The position numbers and the translations under genes are program-made. DNA of 64,000 nucleotides, from contig JAHHQP010000008.1 of the NCBI GenBank assembly GCA_020026355.1, positions 1 through 64,000 on the forward strand, read 5' to 3'. The notes below the pieces were generated by a model. It was not told the origin of the DNA. It was given only the letters and a program-made list of their open reading frames with translations, and ran no database searches. Within the stretch, counting starts at the first letter, position 1; each line of letters starts with the position of its first letter. Positions 1 to 8,662 of the stretch are shown piece by piece. Source of the stretch: Bacteroidales bacterium. Lineage in GTDB: Bacteria > Bacteroidota > Bacteroidia > Bacteroidales > UBA932.

Positions 1-1100
1 CCGCTGAAAACGAGCAAGGTCAGATCGTCATGAACTTCAAGAATGTCGGGGGACTTCTCGGTTTCGAACTTCCGGCTTATCTGGAGAATGTTTCAGAGAT
101 TGTCCTCGAGTCTGCATCTGCAGCACTCACCGGTGCTTTCACTCTCTCCGGAGTCGAAGGGGAGCGCGGTACGCTTGCTGCAACCGGAACGGTTTCAAAG
201 ACGGTGACCCTCAGACCTGCTCCGGCAGAGAAGGTCTTCAAGACCGGCGTCAAATATTACGCGGCGATCGCTCCGGTCAATGCGGAGGGAGTGACCATCA
301 CGCTCAAGACCATTGTCGGTGGTTCTTTCATCAGGACTTCCGTAAAATTCCCGTTGAATGTTCCGGTGTCCGAAAGACGCACGCTTCAGCTGGAGCAGGT
401 GGTGGCCAATGTAAAGGTCGGAGACTGCTTCCTCGCGGATGGTACCTGGGCTGATGCTTCCAAGGAAGTCAACGGAATGGTCGGCGAGAAAGAGGTGCTC
501 GGCTATGTGTTCTCTACCAACAATAATACAAAAACTGACTTTAAGGAGGGGGAGTTCAATTCTTATCTTTCATCTACTTTGAACGATGTTTTCCATGGAT
601 ATGTGATTTCAAAAGTCCAGAACCATGAGTTGAAATGGGCTGAGGAAAATGGACAAGATTTAGGTTGTTATCCTCAGAAAGATAATATTTATTTGAACAA
701 TCATCTGGATTATGTTCCGTTTTGGGTATTTCAGGATGATCGAGTAGGCATATTGGGTAAAAGCTGGCCAACTGGTAATAAAAGTAGATGCAAGGGTTTT
801 GCAAATACACGCTATTGGTCAAAGAAACAACCGAAATTGACTCTGCTCTCAAAGTTGGCGTCATTGCCATCTGTTCCTGCCAATACAAGTGGATGGTATA
901 TTCCTTCAATTGGTGATTTCGATACGTTGTTTAAATCTTCGACTGTCGTTAAGTTGCAAGGAGCATACTGGACAACTTCAATTTCCAAGAAGAATGTCAA
1001 TGCTAACCATTTTTCTGTTGCATACAAATCAGATGGAACTCTTGAAGAGTTTGCTCAGAGAACATCGGTAAAAAAAGTCCTTTACATGCTCGCCTTCTGA
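1..1100 (+). CDS. Fimbrillin-like surface protein with C-terminal lectin-like domain (5' end outside window)
   Basis: The frame is open from base 3, so the true start lies left of the window and the ATG at 30 is internal. The N-terminal part visible here (MNFKNVGGLLGFELP, then alternating short strands) resembles the repeated beta-sandwich of Bacteroidota fimbrillin-family proteins, which are exported as lipoproteins and build surface appendages. The C-terminal ~180 residues contain GWYIPSIGDF, GAYWTTSIS and a terminal LYMLAF, the layout of the DUF1566/formylglycine-enzyme-like (C-type-lectin-like) domain often found at the end of these proteins. From about base 520 to the stop the DNA is visibly more AT-rich than the first 500 bases, suggesting a mosaic gene. 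The signal peptide and lipobox cannot be seen. Family assignment is from motif resemblance. Confidence 0.7.
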   Translation, partial: AENEQGQIVMNFKNVGGLLGFELPAYLENVSEIVLESASAALTGAFTLSGVEGERGTLAATGTVSKTVTLRPAPAEKVFKTGVKYYAAIAPVNAEGVTITLKTIVGGSFIRTSVKFPLNVPVSERRTLQLEQVVANVKVGDCFLADGTWADASKEVNGMVGEKEVLGYVFSTNNNTKTDFKEGEFNSYLSSTLNDVFHGYVISKVQNHELKWAEENGQDLGCYPQKDNIYLNNHLDYVPFWVFQDDRVGILGKSWPTGNKSRCKGFANTRYWSKKQPKLTLLSKLASLPSVPANTSGWYIPSIGDFDTLFKSSTVVKLQGAYWTTSISKKNVNANHFSVAYKSDGTLEEFAQRTSVKKVLYMLAF

Positions 1101-1125
1101 TCTCCTTTGAGATGAGCATAAATAT

Positions 1126-1165
1126 AAAACGAACTGTCCATGTGGCAGTTCGTTTTCGTTTTCAT
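1126..1165. terminator. Bidirectional intrinsic terminator
   Basis: Perfect 11-bp stem, AAAACGAACTG (1126-1136) and CAGTTCGTTTT (1144-1154), with a 7-nt loop, followed by T-rich sequence. The outer A/T pairs make it usable from both sides, fitting the convergent surface-protein and AraC genes. Confidence 0.8.
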
Positions 1166-1238
1166 TTCACCGGGTTTCCGGCGTTCTCTATCGTTTTTCA
1201 GGACAGTCGCGTTTTTCGCTGCTGTCGTCTTGCAGCCG

Positions 1239-2144
1239 TCATTTCGCCAGTTTGCGGAATTCCGTCGGGTGCATGCCCGTATTCCGTTTGAAGAAGCGGT
1301 AGAAGATTGTCTGGTTGCTGAAATGCAGCTGGTCCGTGATCTCCTTGATGCTCAGGTTCGTGTACCGCAGCATGTTCTTCGCCTCCATGATCACGAACTT
1401 GTCGATGCTTTCCGTCGGCGTCCTGCCGGAAACTTCCTTGATGACCCTCGCCAGATGTTTCGGCGAAATGCAGAGTTTGTCCGCATAGAACGTCACGCTC
1501 CGTTCCTGTACATGATATTTCGTCACCAGCGCTACGAAGTTGTTGTAGATCTTCAACGAATTTCTGCTGCCTTCCAATGGCTGGCTCTCCTGCACGTCCA
1601 TCCGCTCCAGCCATGCTCCGGCAATCTCATAGAAGATGGATGCGGTCAATGAGGCCAGGCTGTTCGTCATGAATCTTCTTGCCGCCGTCAAGGTCTCCAC
1701 CACGATCTTGTAATATTCTTTCGTGAAGTTGATTTCTTTCTTCGTCAGCTGGATCGTCGGAACGTAGATCGGTGAGAGACCCTTCGAGAAGAGTTCGCTC
1801 GTGTTGATGTTCAAGCGTGAGATCCAGTCTTTCGACAATGCGATGGCTATGAAGTGGATTTTTTCTTCATAGCCATCTTCTACACTGAGCTTCAGGATGT
1901 TCTTCGGCAGAGAAACCGTAAAGGAATTCTGCTGGAGTTCATATTCCCTCATGTCAATGGACAGGTGCATGTGGCCGCTCTCGCAGAAGATTGCCAGATA
2001 ACCGTCGAAACGGAAAGGGTAGAGCATCCGCTTTTCCGGATCGGCCCTGGAAGTGACTTCGGCCACAAAGAAATCATTTGCCAGACTCATGACGCTCTGT
2101 TCTGGAAAGATGGATTTGAGCGTTTCTATGTTGATGTTGATCAT
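1239..2144 (-). CDS. AraC-family transcriptional regulator
   Basis: 301 residues, the usual length for this family. The N-terminal ~170 residues form a cupin-like sensing region without recognisable ligand residues. The C-terminal ~100 residues carry the double helix-turn-helix: the first around SVTFYADKLCISPKHLARVI, the second around LSIKEITDQLHFSNQTIFYR, ending in the typical KRNTGMHPTEFRK. It should bind DNA in the cytoplasm and activate or repress unknown targets. It stands alone, convergent with the surface protein to its left and divergent from trpS to its right, so the sequence gives no clear target. The 140-bp gap to trpS is AT-rich and could hold its own operator. Confidence 0.9.
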   Translation of the reverse strand: MININIETLKSIFPEQSVMSLANDFFVAEVTSRADPEKRMLYPFRFDGYLAIFCESGHMHLSIDMREYELQQNSFTVSLPKNILKLSVEDGYEEKIHFIAIALSKDWISRLNINTSELFSKGLSPIYVPTIQLTKKEINFTKEYYKIVVETLTAARRFMTNSLASLTASIFYEIAGAWLERMDVQESQPLEGSRNSLKIYNNFVALVTKYHVQERSVTFYADKLCISPKHLARVIKEVSGRTPTESIDKFVIMEAKNMLRYTNLSIKEITDQLHFSNQTIFYRFFKRNTGMHPTEFRKLAK

Positions 2145-2241
2145 GCTTGAATACGATAATTGTCAATGTCTTATTTCATTTACAATATTTATGCCTTTAA
2201 ATATTCTTGATAAAATTTACAGCGAAATTGCAATAATTTTA

Positions 2242-2249
2242 TAAATTTG
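2242..2249 (+). promoter_or_regulatory. Promoter -7 box for trpS
   Basis: TAAATTTG matches the Bacteroidota -7 consensus TAnnTTTG and lies 36 nt before the trpS ATG at 2286. No convincing -33 TTTG was found at the usual distance. Confidence 0.55.
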
Positions 2250-2285
2250 TAAGATACACCTTGAAAATTGACAAAAGAATATAAT

Positions 2286-3404
<1,119 letters not shown>

Positions 3405-3428
3405 TTCGGAATGGATAGAAAAAATATT

Positions 3429-3459
3429 AGCCGGAATCGCAAGTGATTCCGGCTTTTTC
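3429..3459. terminator. Intrinsic terminator after trpS
   Basis: Perfect 10-bp stem AGCCGGAATC (3429-3438) / GATTCCGGCT (3445-3454), 6-nt loop, then a T run. An A run on the left side makes it plausible for the convergent Dabb gene too. Confidence 0.9.
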
Positions 3460-3491
3460 TTGCTGCCCTTAACGGGAAAGGGGGCGGATAT

Positions 3492-3791
3492 TTATCTTTC
3501 GTATTCTACTCTAGCCCTGACATCTGCAAGTGTTTCTACATATTTTATCACGTTGTCCCTCATGGTGTCAGCTTTGTAAGCTGCAAGAGCATCCCAATCT
3601 TTGAAATCAGCGACCATGATCGCATCATAGGCTGTCGCTGAAGCATTTCTGTTCACTCCGACTTCAAGACCTTCAAGTCCCGGGATAAGTCCCATGAGGG
3701 ACTCATAACGCTCTTTGACATCTTCTGCTACTTCCTTTGGAGTTTTGCCATCTGATGGCCTGAACTTCCACATTACACAATATCTTACCAT
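3492..3791 (-). CDS. Dabb (stress-responsive A/B barrel) domain protein
   Basis: 99 residues forming a single Dabb domain, a dimeric ferredoxin-like alpha/beta barrel fold. Typical features are the start MVRYCVMWKF, the helix with KERYESLMGLIPGLEG, and AYDAIMVADFKDWDAL followed by a helix that closes the barrel (VIKYVETLADV). Family members include plant stress proteins and small bacterial proteins of mostly unknown activity, so no reaction can be assigned. The conserved central histidine used by the catalytic plant members is not apparent. It is a single gene, convergent with trpS and divergent from the TRIC-type gene. Confidence 0.88.
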   Translation of the reverse strand: MVRYCVMWKFRPSDGKTPKEVAEDVKERYESLMGLIPGLEGLEVGVNRNASATAYDAIMVADFKDWDALAAYKADTMRDNVIKYVETLADVRARVEYER

Positions 3792-3830
3792 AATATTAAA
3801 GTGTTAGTGATTACTAAAATTATGCGACTA

Positions 3831-3848
3831 CTAATTTAGAGAAATTAG
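3831..3848. promoter_or_regulatory. Inverted repeat, possible operator
   Basis: Perfect 7-bp inverted repeat CTAATTT (3831-3837) / AAATTAG (3842-3848) with a 4-nt spacer. It ends 2 nt before the -7 box of the TRIC-type gene, where a bound protein would block RNA polymerase. No regulator is identified. Confidence 0.35.
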
Positions 3849-3850
3849 TT

Positions 3851-3858
3851 TATATTTG
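3851..3858 (+). promoter_or_regulatory. Promoter -7 box for the TRIC-type channel gene
   Basis: TATATTTG matches TAnnTTTG and lies 33 nt before the ATG at 3892. The upstream side is occupied by an inverted repeat instead of a clear -33 TTTG. Confidence 0.6.
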
Positions 3859-3891
3859 CAATAGATTTCAGAGACGAAACTTAACGTTGAA

Positions 3892-4560
3892 ATGGAAATG
3901 AATCTTACCTTGACAACCCTCCTTGACTATATAGGAACCTTTGCTTTCGCCATCAGCGGTGTCCGTCTGGCGGCGGCGAAGAACTTTGATCTTTTCGGTG
4001 CCTATGTCGTTGGTTTCGTGACTGCGGTAGGTGGCGGTACCTTGAGGGATATGATGCTGGGCGTACGCCCATTCTGGACGACCAACGAAGCCTATCTGAT
4101 CATTACGGCCATCGCCCTGCTTTTCGTCATCATTTTCAGGAAGCATGTCGTGAAACTGGACAATACCTTCTATTTCTTCGACGCCATCGGGCTCGGTGTC
4201 TTCACGGTGGTCGGTCTGGAAAGAAGTCTGATGGCGGACCAGTCCATGTGGGTCAGCATCATCATGGGCTGCATCACGGGTGCGGCCGGCGGCATGCTCC
4301 GTGATATCTTCATCAATGAGGTTCCGCTCATTTTCAGAAAAGATATCTATGCGGTGGCATGTGTCATCGGCGGGCTGGTCTATTATTGCTGTACGTTGCT
4401 GGATGCTCCTCAGGCACTTCCAGCCATTCTTGCTGCAGTCACGGTCATCGTCGTGAGGTTGCTTGCCCTGAAATACGGTATCAGCCTCCCTTCTCTGAAG
4501 GGGGAAAACGAGGATGTTGAACCGTGGCGGCCGCGCAGGCGGGATAAACGCGGCAGATAA
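3892..4560 (+). CDS. TRIC-family (UPF0126/YicG-like) cation channel protein
   Basis: 222-residue integral inner-membrane protein with about seven hydrophobic segments. It contains the duplicated family hallmark in which a glycine-rich kinked helix is followed by a charged pair: AVGGGTLRDMMLG near residue 45 and GAAGGMLRDIFINE near residue 130. Prokaryotic homologues of trimeric intracellular cation channels carry monovalent cations, although the physiological role of the bacterial proteins is uncertain. The start could be ATG 3892 or ATG 3898 (MEMN). The C-terminal tail is short, basic and cytoplasmic. It is a single gene with its own promoter, ending 3 bp from the convergent pseudouridine synthase gene. 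Confidence 0.9.
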   Translation: MEMNLTLTTLLDYIGTFAFAISGVRLAAAKNFDLFGAYVVGFVTAVGGGTLRDMMLGVRPFWTTNEAYLIITAIALLFVIIFRKHVVKLDNTFYFFDAIGLGVFTVVGLERSLMADQSMWVSIIMGCITGAAGGMLRDIFINEVPLIFRKDIYAVACVIGGLVYYCCTLLDAPQALPAILAAVTVIVVRLLALKYGISLPSLKGENEDVEPWRPRRRDKRGR

Positions 4561-4563
4561 GGA

Positions 4564-5280
4564 TCAGAACTTGATTCTTCGAAATACATCGGGGAGTTTG
4601 GAGCTGAATTCAAACTCCTCATTTTCGTAGGGGTGGATCAGGACGATGCGACGGGCATGCAGAGCCAGACGGCCCAGGGGATTGGTCTTCGCGCCGTAGC
4701 GGCGGTCACCTGCGACCGGACAGCCCATTCCTTCGCACTGTACGCGGATCTGGTTCTTCCGTCCGGTCTCGAGTTCACATTCCAGCATGGTGTAGTCCTG
4801 GTTCTGTTTCATGGTGCGGTAACGTGTGATGGCGAGCTTGCCTCCATTGTCTTTCGGACTGGACCAGACTCTCAGGGAAATGGGATCCTGGAAAAGGTAG
4901 GTCTTGAGGGTGCCTTCCGGCTGGGCAGGATGCCCTTCTACGATGGCTGTGTAGCAGCGGGAAAGCAGGAGCTCGTTCCAATGCTCCTGAAGGATCTCCT
5001 TGGTCCGGATGTCCTTGGCGAAGATCAGAAGGCCGGAAGTGTCTCGGTCCAGACGATGGACGATGAACAATCCCTGTTCCTGACGTCCGTAACGTCCGCG
5101 TCTCCTGTCCTGCGGCCGGCGTCCTTCAACATAGGCTCTTGTCAGGGAATAGGCGGTCACTTCTCCTTCCGCACCGGTGGACATGGTCAGCAGGCCGGAC
5201 GGCTTGTCGATCACGATGATCCATTCATCTTCGTAGATGATGTCCAGAGGGGGAGTATTCCGGTCGTTACGTGTCTTCAT
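4564..5280 (-). CDS. RluA-family pseudouridine synthase
   Basis: 238 residues, a bare catalytic domain without an S4 domain. The motif HRLDRDTSGLLIFAK near residue 95 contains the catalytic aspartate of RluA-type enzymes; the downstream GRKNQIRVQ and GCPVAGDRRYGA segments are also typical. The enzyme isomerises uridine to pseudouridine in rRNA or tRNA, but the target site cannot be deduced. A short low-complexity insert rich in arginine (GRRPQDRRRGRYGRQEQG) sits just before the catalytic motif. The gene is convergent with the TRIC-type gene and divergent from the HsdR_N gene, with only 59 bp between the two start codons. Confidence 0.92.
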   Translation of the reverse strand: MKTRNDRNTPPLDIIYEDEWIIVIDKPSGLLTMSTGAEGEVTAYSLTRAYVEGRRPQDRRRGRYGRQEQGLFIVHRLDRDTSGLLIFAKDIRTKEILQEHWNELLLSRCYTAIVEGHPAQPEGTLKTYLFQDPISLRVWSSPKDNGGKLAITRYRTMKQNQDYTMLECELETGRKNQIRVQCEGMGCPVAGDRRYGAKTNPLGRLALHARRIVLIHPYENEEFEFSSKLPDVFRRIKF

Positions 5281-5325
5281 GGCTGCATTAGTTGGTTTCA
5301 GTCTGCAAATCTATAAATAATTGTG

Positions 5326-5333
5326 TAAATTTG
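5326..5333 (+). promoter_or_regulatory. Promoter -7 box 6 nt before a start codon
   Basis: TAAATTTG ends 6 nt before the ATG at 5340. If transcription starts the usual few bases after the box, the mRNA has almost no 5' leader. Confidence 0.55.
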
Positions 5334-5339
5334 CAGGTT

Positions 5340-5756
5340 ATGGCAGAAATGAAACAGATCTGGGATCCGCTTCGCAGGAAGGAGGTGGCCCTCACTCCGG
5401 AAGAAAGGGTGAGGCAGGGATTCATCGCTTTCATGCTCCGCCGGATGGAGATACCCGCCCATATGATGAAAAGTGAAGTCGGGTTCAGGTTGGGACAGAA
5501 GCAGTTCCGGGCCGATATCCTGGTATTTGACCGGAGTGCCCGTCCGCTGGCTGTCGTGGAGTGCAAGCGTCCGGAAGTGGAATTGGGGCCGGAGGTGCTG
5601 CAGCAGGCCGTGCGTTACAATATGGTGCTGGATGTGAAATACATCATCATCACCAACGGAACGCATACCTTCATGTTCCGCAAGAAAGGAGCGACGGCGG
5701 CGGAAGGTTATGCTCCGCTTGCAGAAGTGCCGGTCTATGCGGAAATGCTCCGGTAA
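5340..5756 (+). CDS. HsdR N-terminal-domain protein (orphan nuclease-fold protein)
   Basis: 138 residues matching only the N-terminal nuclease-like domain of type I restriction subunit R. The PD-(D/E)xK core is visible as ADILVFD followed by LAVVECK near residues 58-77, so the metal-binding D, E and K are present. A helicase domain and the HsdM and HsdS partners are absent, so this is not a restriction system; in Bacteroidota this short protein is a conserved stand-alone gene often seen close to holA, which lies 3 kb downstream here. Function unknown, possibly DNA repair or processing. I chose ATG 5340 (MAEMKQIWDPL) because the promoter box ends just before it; an earlier in-frame ATG at 5292 would lie upstream of the promoter. 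Confidence 0.85.
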   Translation: MAEMKQIWDPLRRKEVALTPEERVRQGFIAFMLRRMEIPAHMMKSEVGFRLGQKQFRADILVFDRSARPLAVVECKRPEVELGPEVLQQAVRYNMVLDVKYIIITNGTHTFMFRKKGATAAEGYAPLAEVPVYAEMLR

Positions 5757-5774
5757 AGTTGAAATTCAGTATTT

Positions 5775-7286
5775 ATGGCAGATACAATCATAAACGGTTA
5801 TTTGGACCACCGTATCTTCAGCATCGTTTCAGAGGTGGCTGAGGAACTCGGGGTCAGAGCCTTCGTCATCGGAGGTTATGTGAGAGACTGTTTCCTGGGT
5901 CGTCCGAGCAAGGATATCGACATCGTGGTCGAGGGCAGCGGCATCCGGTTGGCGGAAGCAGTCGGAGAGAAGGTGCACAGTCATGTGTCCGTGTTCAAGA
6001 ATTTCGGTACGGCCATGCTCAAGTTCAATGGGGTCGAGATCGAGTTCGTCGGAGCCCGGAGAGAGTCATACCGCAGAGATTCCCGTAAGCCGATCGTCGA
6101 GGACGGAACTATCGAGGATGATCAGCTGAGAAGAGATTTCACCATCAATGCGATGGCCTTCAGTCTCCAGAAAGAAGATTTCGGTGCCTTGGTCGATCCG
6201 TTCGGCGGCATCAAGGATCTGGCGGCCGGCATCATCCGTACTCCGCTGGATCCGGACACGACCTACAGCGATGATCCGCTCCGCATGGTGAGGGCCATCC
6301 GTTTCGCGACCAAGCTCTCTACGCCGGAACTGGAGTTCAGGATCGTTCCGGAATCGCTGGAAAGCATCGCGCGTAACAAGGAGAGGATGGCGATCCTGTC
6401 CAAGGAAAGAATTGTGGACGAGCTCAACAAGATTCTGGTCTGCCCGAAACCTTCCATCGCTTTCCGTCTGATGGACGAGACCGGTCTGCTGGAGTATATC
6501 CTGCCGCAGCTCGGTCATCTGAAAGGCGTCGAGTCGATCGAGGGAAGAAGTCATAAGGAGAATTTCTCCCATACGCTTGAAGTCGTGGACAATGTCGCCC
6601 GCTATGAGGAAGAGGCGATTGCGGAAGGCCGCTTGAAGGACTATATCTTCGAGGACGGCGTCGAGACGGCGGAGGTCAGGACACAGCCGAATGTGTGGCT
6701 CCGTTGGGCCGCGCTGCTTCATGATATCGGCAAGCCGGTCACGAAGAAGTATGACCCGAATCTGGGCTGGACCTTCCATGGCCATGAAGTCGTGGGCGCC
6801 AAGATGGTTCCGAGGATCTTCAAGTCCCTGAAGATGCCGCTCAACGAGAAGATGAAATATGTCCGTAAGCTGGTGAGCCTGCATCTGCGTCCGATCGCGC
6901 TGGTCACGGAGGAAGCGACCGATTCTGCAGTCCGTCGACTGCTGTTCGATGCTGGAAACGATATCGACGACCTGATGCTGCTCTGTCGGGCTGACATTAC
7001 CTCGAAGAACCTGCGTCGTGTGGAGAAGCTCAAGGCGAATTTCGACCTGGTGATCCGGAAACTGGTGGAAGTTGAAGAGAAGGATGCCGTGCGCAATTTC
7101 AAGAATCCGATCACGGGTGAATATGTGATGGAAGTGTATGGCATAGAGCCTTGCAATACGATCGGCGTGCTCAAGGATCATGTGAAGAATGCGATCCTGG
7201 ACGGACAGATCGAGAATACTTTCGAAGCGGCCGATGCTCTCATGAGAGCCAAGGCGGAGGAACTCGGCCTGCATCCTGTCAGATGA
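5775..7286 (+). CDS. cca: CCA tRNA nucleotidyltransferase with HD domain
   Basis: 503 residues. The class II nucleotidyltransferase signature is present as VIGGYVRDCFLGRPSKDIDI near residues 32-51, followed by the RRDFTINAM motif that reads template-free nucleotide specificity. An HD phosphohydrolase domain follows (LLHDIGKPVTK near residue 313, with the second histidine in FHGHE). It adds or repairs the 3' CCA of tRNAs; the one tRNA in this window already encodes CCA, so repair may be the main role. It begins 18 bp after the HsdR_N gene and is followed 10 bp later by the recombinase gene, so these are probably co-transcribed. Confidence 0.95.
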   Translation: MADTIINGYLDHRIFSIVSEVAEELGVRAFVIGGYVRDCFLGRPSKDIDIVVEGSGIRLAEAVGEKVHSHVSVFKNFGTAMLKFNGVEIEFVGARRESYRRDSRKPIVEDGTIEDDQLRRDFTINAMAFSLQKEDFGALVDPFGGIKDLAAGIIRTPLDPDTTYSDDPLRMVRAIRFATKLSTPELEFRIVPESLESIARNKERMAILSKERIVDELNKILVCPKPSIAFRLMDETGLLEYILPQLGHLKGVESIEGRSHKENFSHTLEVVDNVARYEEEAIAEGRLKDYIFEDGVETAEVRTQPNVWLRWAALLHDIGKPVTKKYDPNLGWTFHGHEVVGAKMVPRIFKSLKMPLNEKMKYVRKLVSLHLRPIALVTEEATDSAVRRLLFDAGNDIDDLMLLCRADITSKNLRRVEKLKANFDLVIRKLVEVEEKDAVRNFKNPITGEYVMEVYGIEPCNTIGVLKDHVKNAILDGQIENTFEAADALMRAKAEELGLHPVR

Positions 7287-7296
7287 CGGAAGTCTC

Positions 7297-8301
7297 ATGA
7301 AGGAAATCAGTGAATATCTGGATCATGTCCTGACCGTGCGCCGCTACAGCGTGCGGACCAGGGACATTTACCGGGAGGTTCTGGAGGAGTGGTCGTCCTG
7401 GGTGACCGGTCGCGGCCTGGTGGAAGGCGAGTGCACGGTGGAGGCTCTTGCGCCGAACATCATCCGCACCTATGAAGTCCATCTGCTGGAGGAACGGAAA
7501 CTGGTTCCACGGACCGTCAATCTCCACCTTTCCGTGCTGAGCGGTTTCTGCCGCTATCTGGTCAGGCGGGGACTGATGGAATCGAATCCGGTCGCTCTGG
7601 TCACACGACCGAAGGAAGCTCGTCGTCTTCCGGAATTCTACCGGAAGGAATCGATGGACCTTTATTTCAATGAGACCGCCTATTATGCCGGCGAGGAGGC
7701 CTTGGAGATGTTCCGGACGGCTTGGGAGGGAGCGGCCGGTTCTCAGGCGCATGCCGCGGATCTTTATGATCGCAGGTTGAGACGGGCGGTGATCCTGACC
7801 TTATATGCGCTTGGAATCCGTCGGTCTGAGCTCATTGGCCTGGAAATTGCTGATCTGGACTTCAGGCGCAGGGTCGCCCTTATCCGCGGTAAAGGTGATA
7901 AAATGCGCGAAATTCCGCTTACGGATATATTTTGTAAGGAAATTTCATTATATTTACATGCAGTTGAGGTGCTGTTGCAGCGTAACAGGTCTTTGAAAGA
8001 AACGGTCTTTGTGACCAGGAAGGGTTTCCCGCTGTATCCTGAGTTCGTTGACAATGCCGTCAAGACGGAATTGGGTGGGGTCAAGGGCATTTCCGGACGT
8101 CTGTCCGCCCATGTCCTCCGGCACTCGCTTGCGACTGAACTCTTGTCGGCAGGCACGGGCTTGAATTCGATCAAGGAACTGCTGGGGCATTCTTCATTGG
8201 CCGCGACCCAGGTCTATACGCACAATACCATCAGTCAGCTTAAAACAATTTATCAATCTGCCCATCCCAGGGCCAAAAGTGGAGGTAAATATGGAGATTA
8301 G
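7297..8301 (+). CDS. XerC/XerD-type tyrosine recombinase
   Basis: 334 residues: a SAM-like N-terminal core-binding domain (about 1-100) and a catalytic domain with the expected residues, R in GIRRSELIGL (~173), K in IRGKGDKMRE, HVLRH (~271-275), H in LLGHSS and the nucleophile Y in QVYTH (~306). It has an insert of about 25 residues between the domains (around YYAGEEALEMF) compared with classical XerC/D. The place between cca and hpf, with no other mobile-element genes, suggests a chromosomal Xer recombinase for dimer resolution and not a phage or transposon integrase. The downstream hpf start codon lies 11 bp before its stop, so the two overlap. Confidence 0.9.
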   Translation: MKEISEYLDHVLTVRRYSVRTRDIYREVLEEWSSWVTGRGLVEGECTVEALAPNIIRTYEVHLLEERKLVPRTVNLHLSVLSGFCRYLVRRGLMESNPVALVTRPKEARRLPEFYRKESMDLYFNETAYYAGEEALEMFRTAWEGAAGSQAHAADLYDRRLRRAVILTLYALGIRRSELIGLEIADLDFRRRVALIRGKGDKMREIPLTDIFCKEISLYLHAVEVLLQRNRSLKETVFVTRKGFPLYPEFVDNAVKTELGGVKGISGRLSAHVLRHSLATELLSAGTGLNSIKELLGHSSLAATQVYTHNTISQLKTIYQSAHPRAKSGGKYGD

Positions 8302-8584
8302 AGTACAATCCATCAAGTTTGATGCAGACCAGAAATTGCTGGACTTCGTAGAGAAAAAGGTTTCGAAACTCGCAAAGTTCTATGACGCGATTCTTAATGT
8401 AGAGGTTACATTGTCACTGCTCCAGGAACACGCAAACAAGAATGTGAAGATTCAAGTAGGGATCGCTGGAGGCGGAGATCTCATCGTCGAGAGAAATGCG
8501 AAGACCTTCGAGGATGCCTTGGTCGATTGTGTGGATATCCTCAAGGAAAAGATCGTCAAGGTAAAAGAAAAGAGACAGGAATAG
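8291..8584 (+). CDS. hpf: Ribosome hibernation-promoting factor, short form
   Basis: 97 residues, the short HPF/YfiA form lacking the C-terminal dimerisation domain. It binds the decoding region of idle 30S subunits in stationary phase. Visible features are MEIRVQSIKFDADQKLLDFVEKKVSKL and the terminal basic segment KEKIVKVKEKRQE. The start at 8291 is supported by a real Shine-Dalgarno GGAGG at 8281-8285, rare in this window; an in-frame ATG at 8279 lies upstream of it. The start overlaps the end of the recombinase gene, implying coupled translation. A terminator follows. Confidence 0.95.
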   Translation: MEIRVQSIKFDADQKLLDFVEKKVSKLAKFYDAILNVEVTLSLLQEHANKNVKIQVGIAGGGDLIVERNAKTFEDALVDCVDILKEKIVKVKEKRQE

Positions 8585-8586
8585 GA

Positions 8587-8607
8587 ACATGAATTGAAAA
8601 TTCATGT
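8587..8607. repeat. Short perfect inverted repeat after hpf
   Basis: ACATGAATT (8587-8595) and AATTCATGT (8599-8607) with a 3-nt loop, 3 nt after the hpf stop and just upstream of the terminator. It may stabilise the mRNA 3' end. Confidence 0.5.
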
Positions 8608-8614
8608 AATGTCA

Positions 8615-8646
8615 GTGGCCGGAATTTGTCCGGCCACATTTTTTTT
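8615..8646 (+). terminator. Intrinsic terminator of hpf, overlapping the holA promoter
   Basis: Perfect 9-bp stem GTGGCCGGA (8615-8623) / TCCGGCCAC (8629-8637), 5-nt loop ATTTG, then A and eight T. The loop carries TTTG, which is spaced as the -33 element of the next promoter. Confidence 0.9.
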
Positions 8647-8655
8647 CTAAATTTG
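8625..8655 (+). promoter_or_regulatory. holA promoter (-33 TTTG, -7 TAAATTTG)
   Basis: TTTG at 8625-8628, a 19-nt spacer, then TAAATTTG at 8648-8655: a full match to the Bacteroidota promoter consensus. The -7 box ends 7 nt before the holA ATG, predicting a leaderless or nearly leaderless mRNA. Confidence 0.7.
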
Positions 8656-8662
8656 TGTGATT

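Noticed and set aside
900..1240. Diversity-generating retroelement variable and template repeats
   Set aside because: I could not find a second copy of the C-terminal coding segment in the adjoining sequence and there is no reverse transcriptase in the window.
5340..5756. Restriction-modification or defence system based on the HsdR_N domain
   Set aside because: Only the small nuclease-like domain is present; no helicase part, methyltransferase or specificity subunit is nearby, and this orphan is common in Bacteroidota.
7297..8301. Integrase of a mobile element
   Set aside because: The recombinase is embedded in housekeeping genes (cca, hpf), with no att repeats, relaxase, phage or transposon genes around it.
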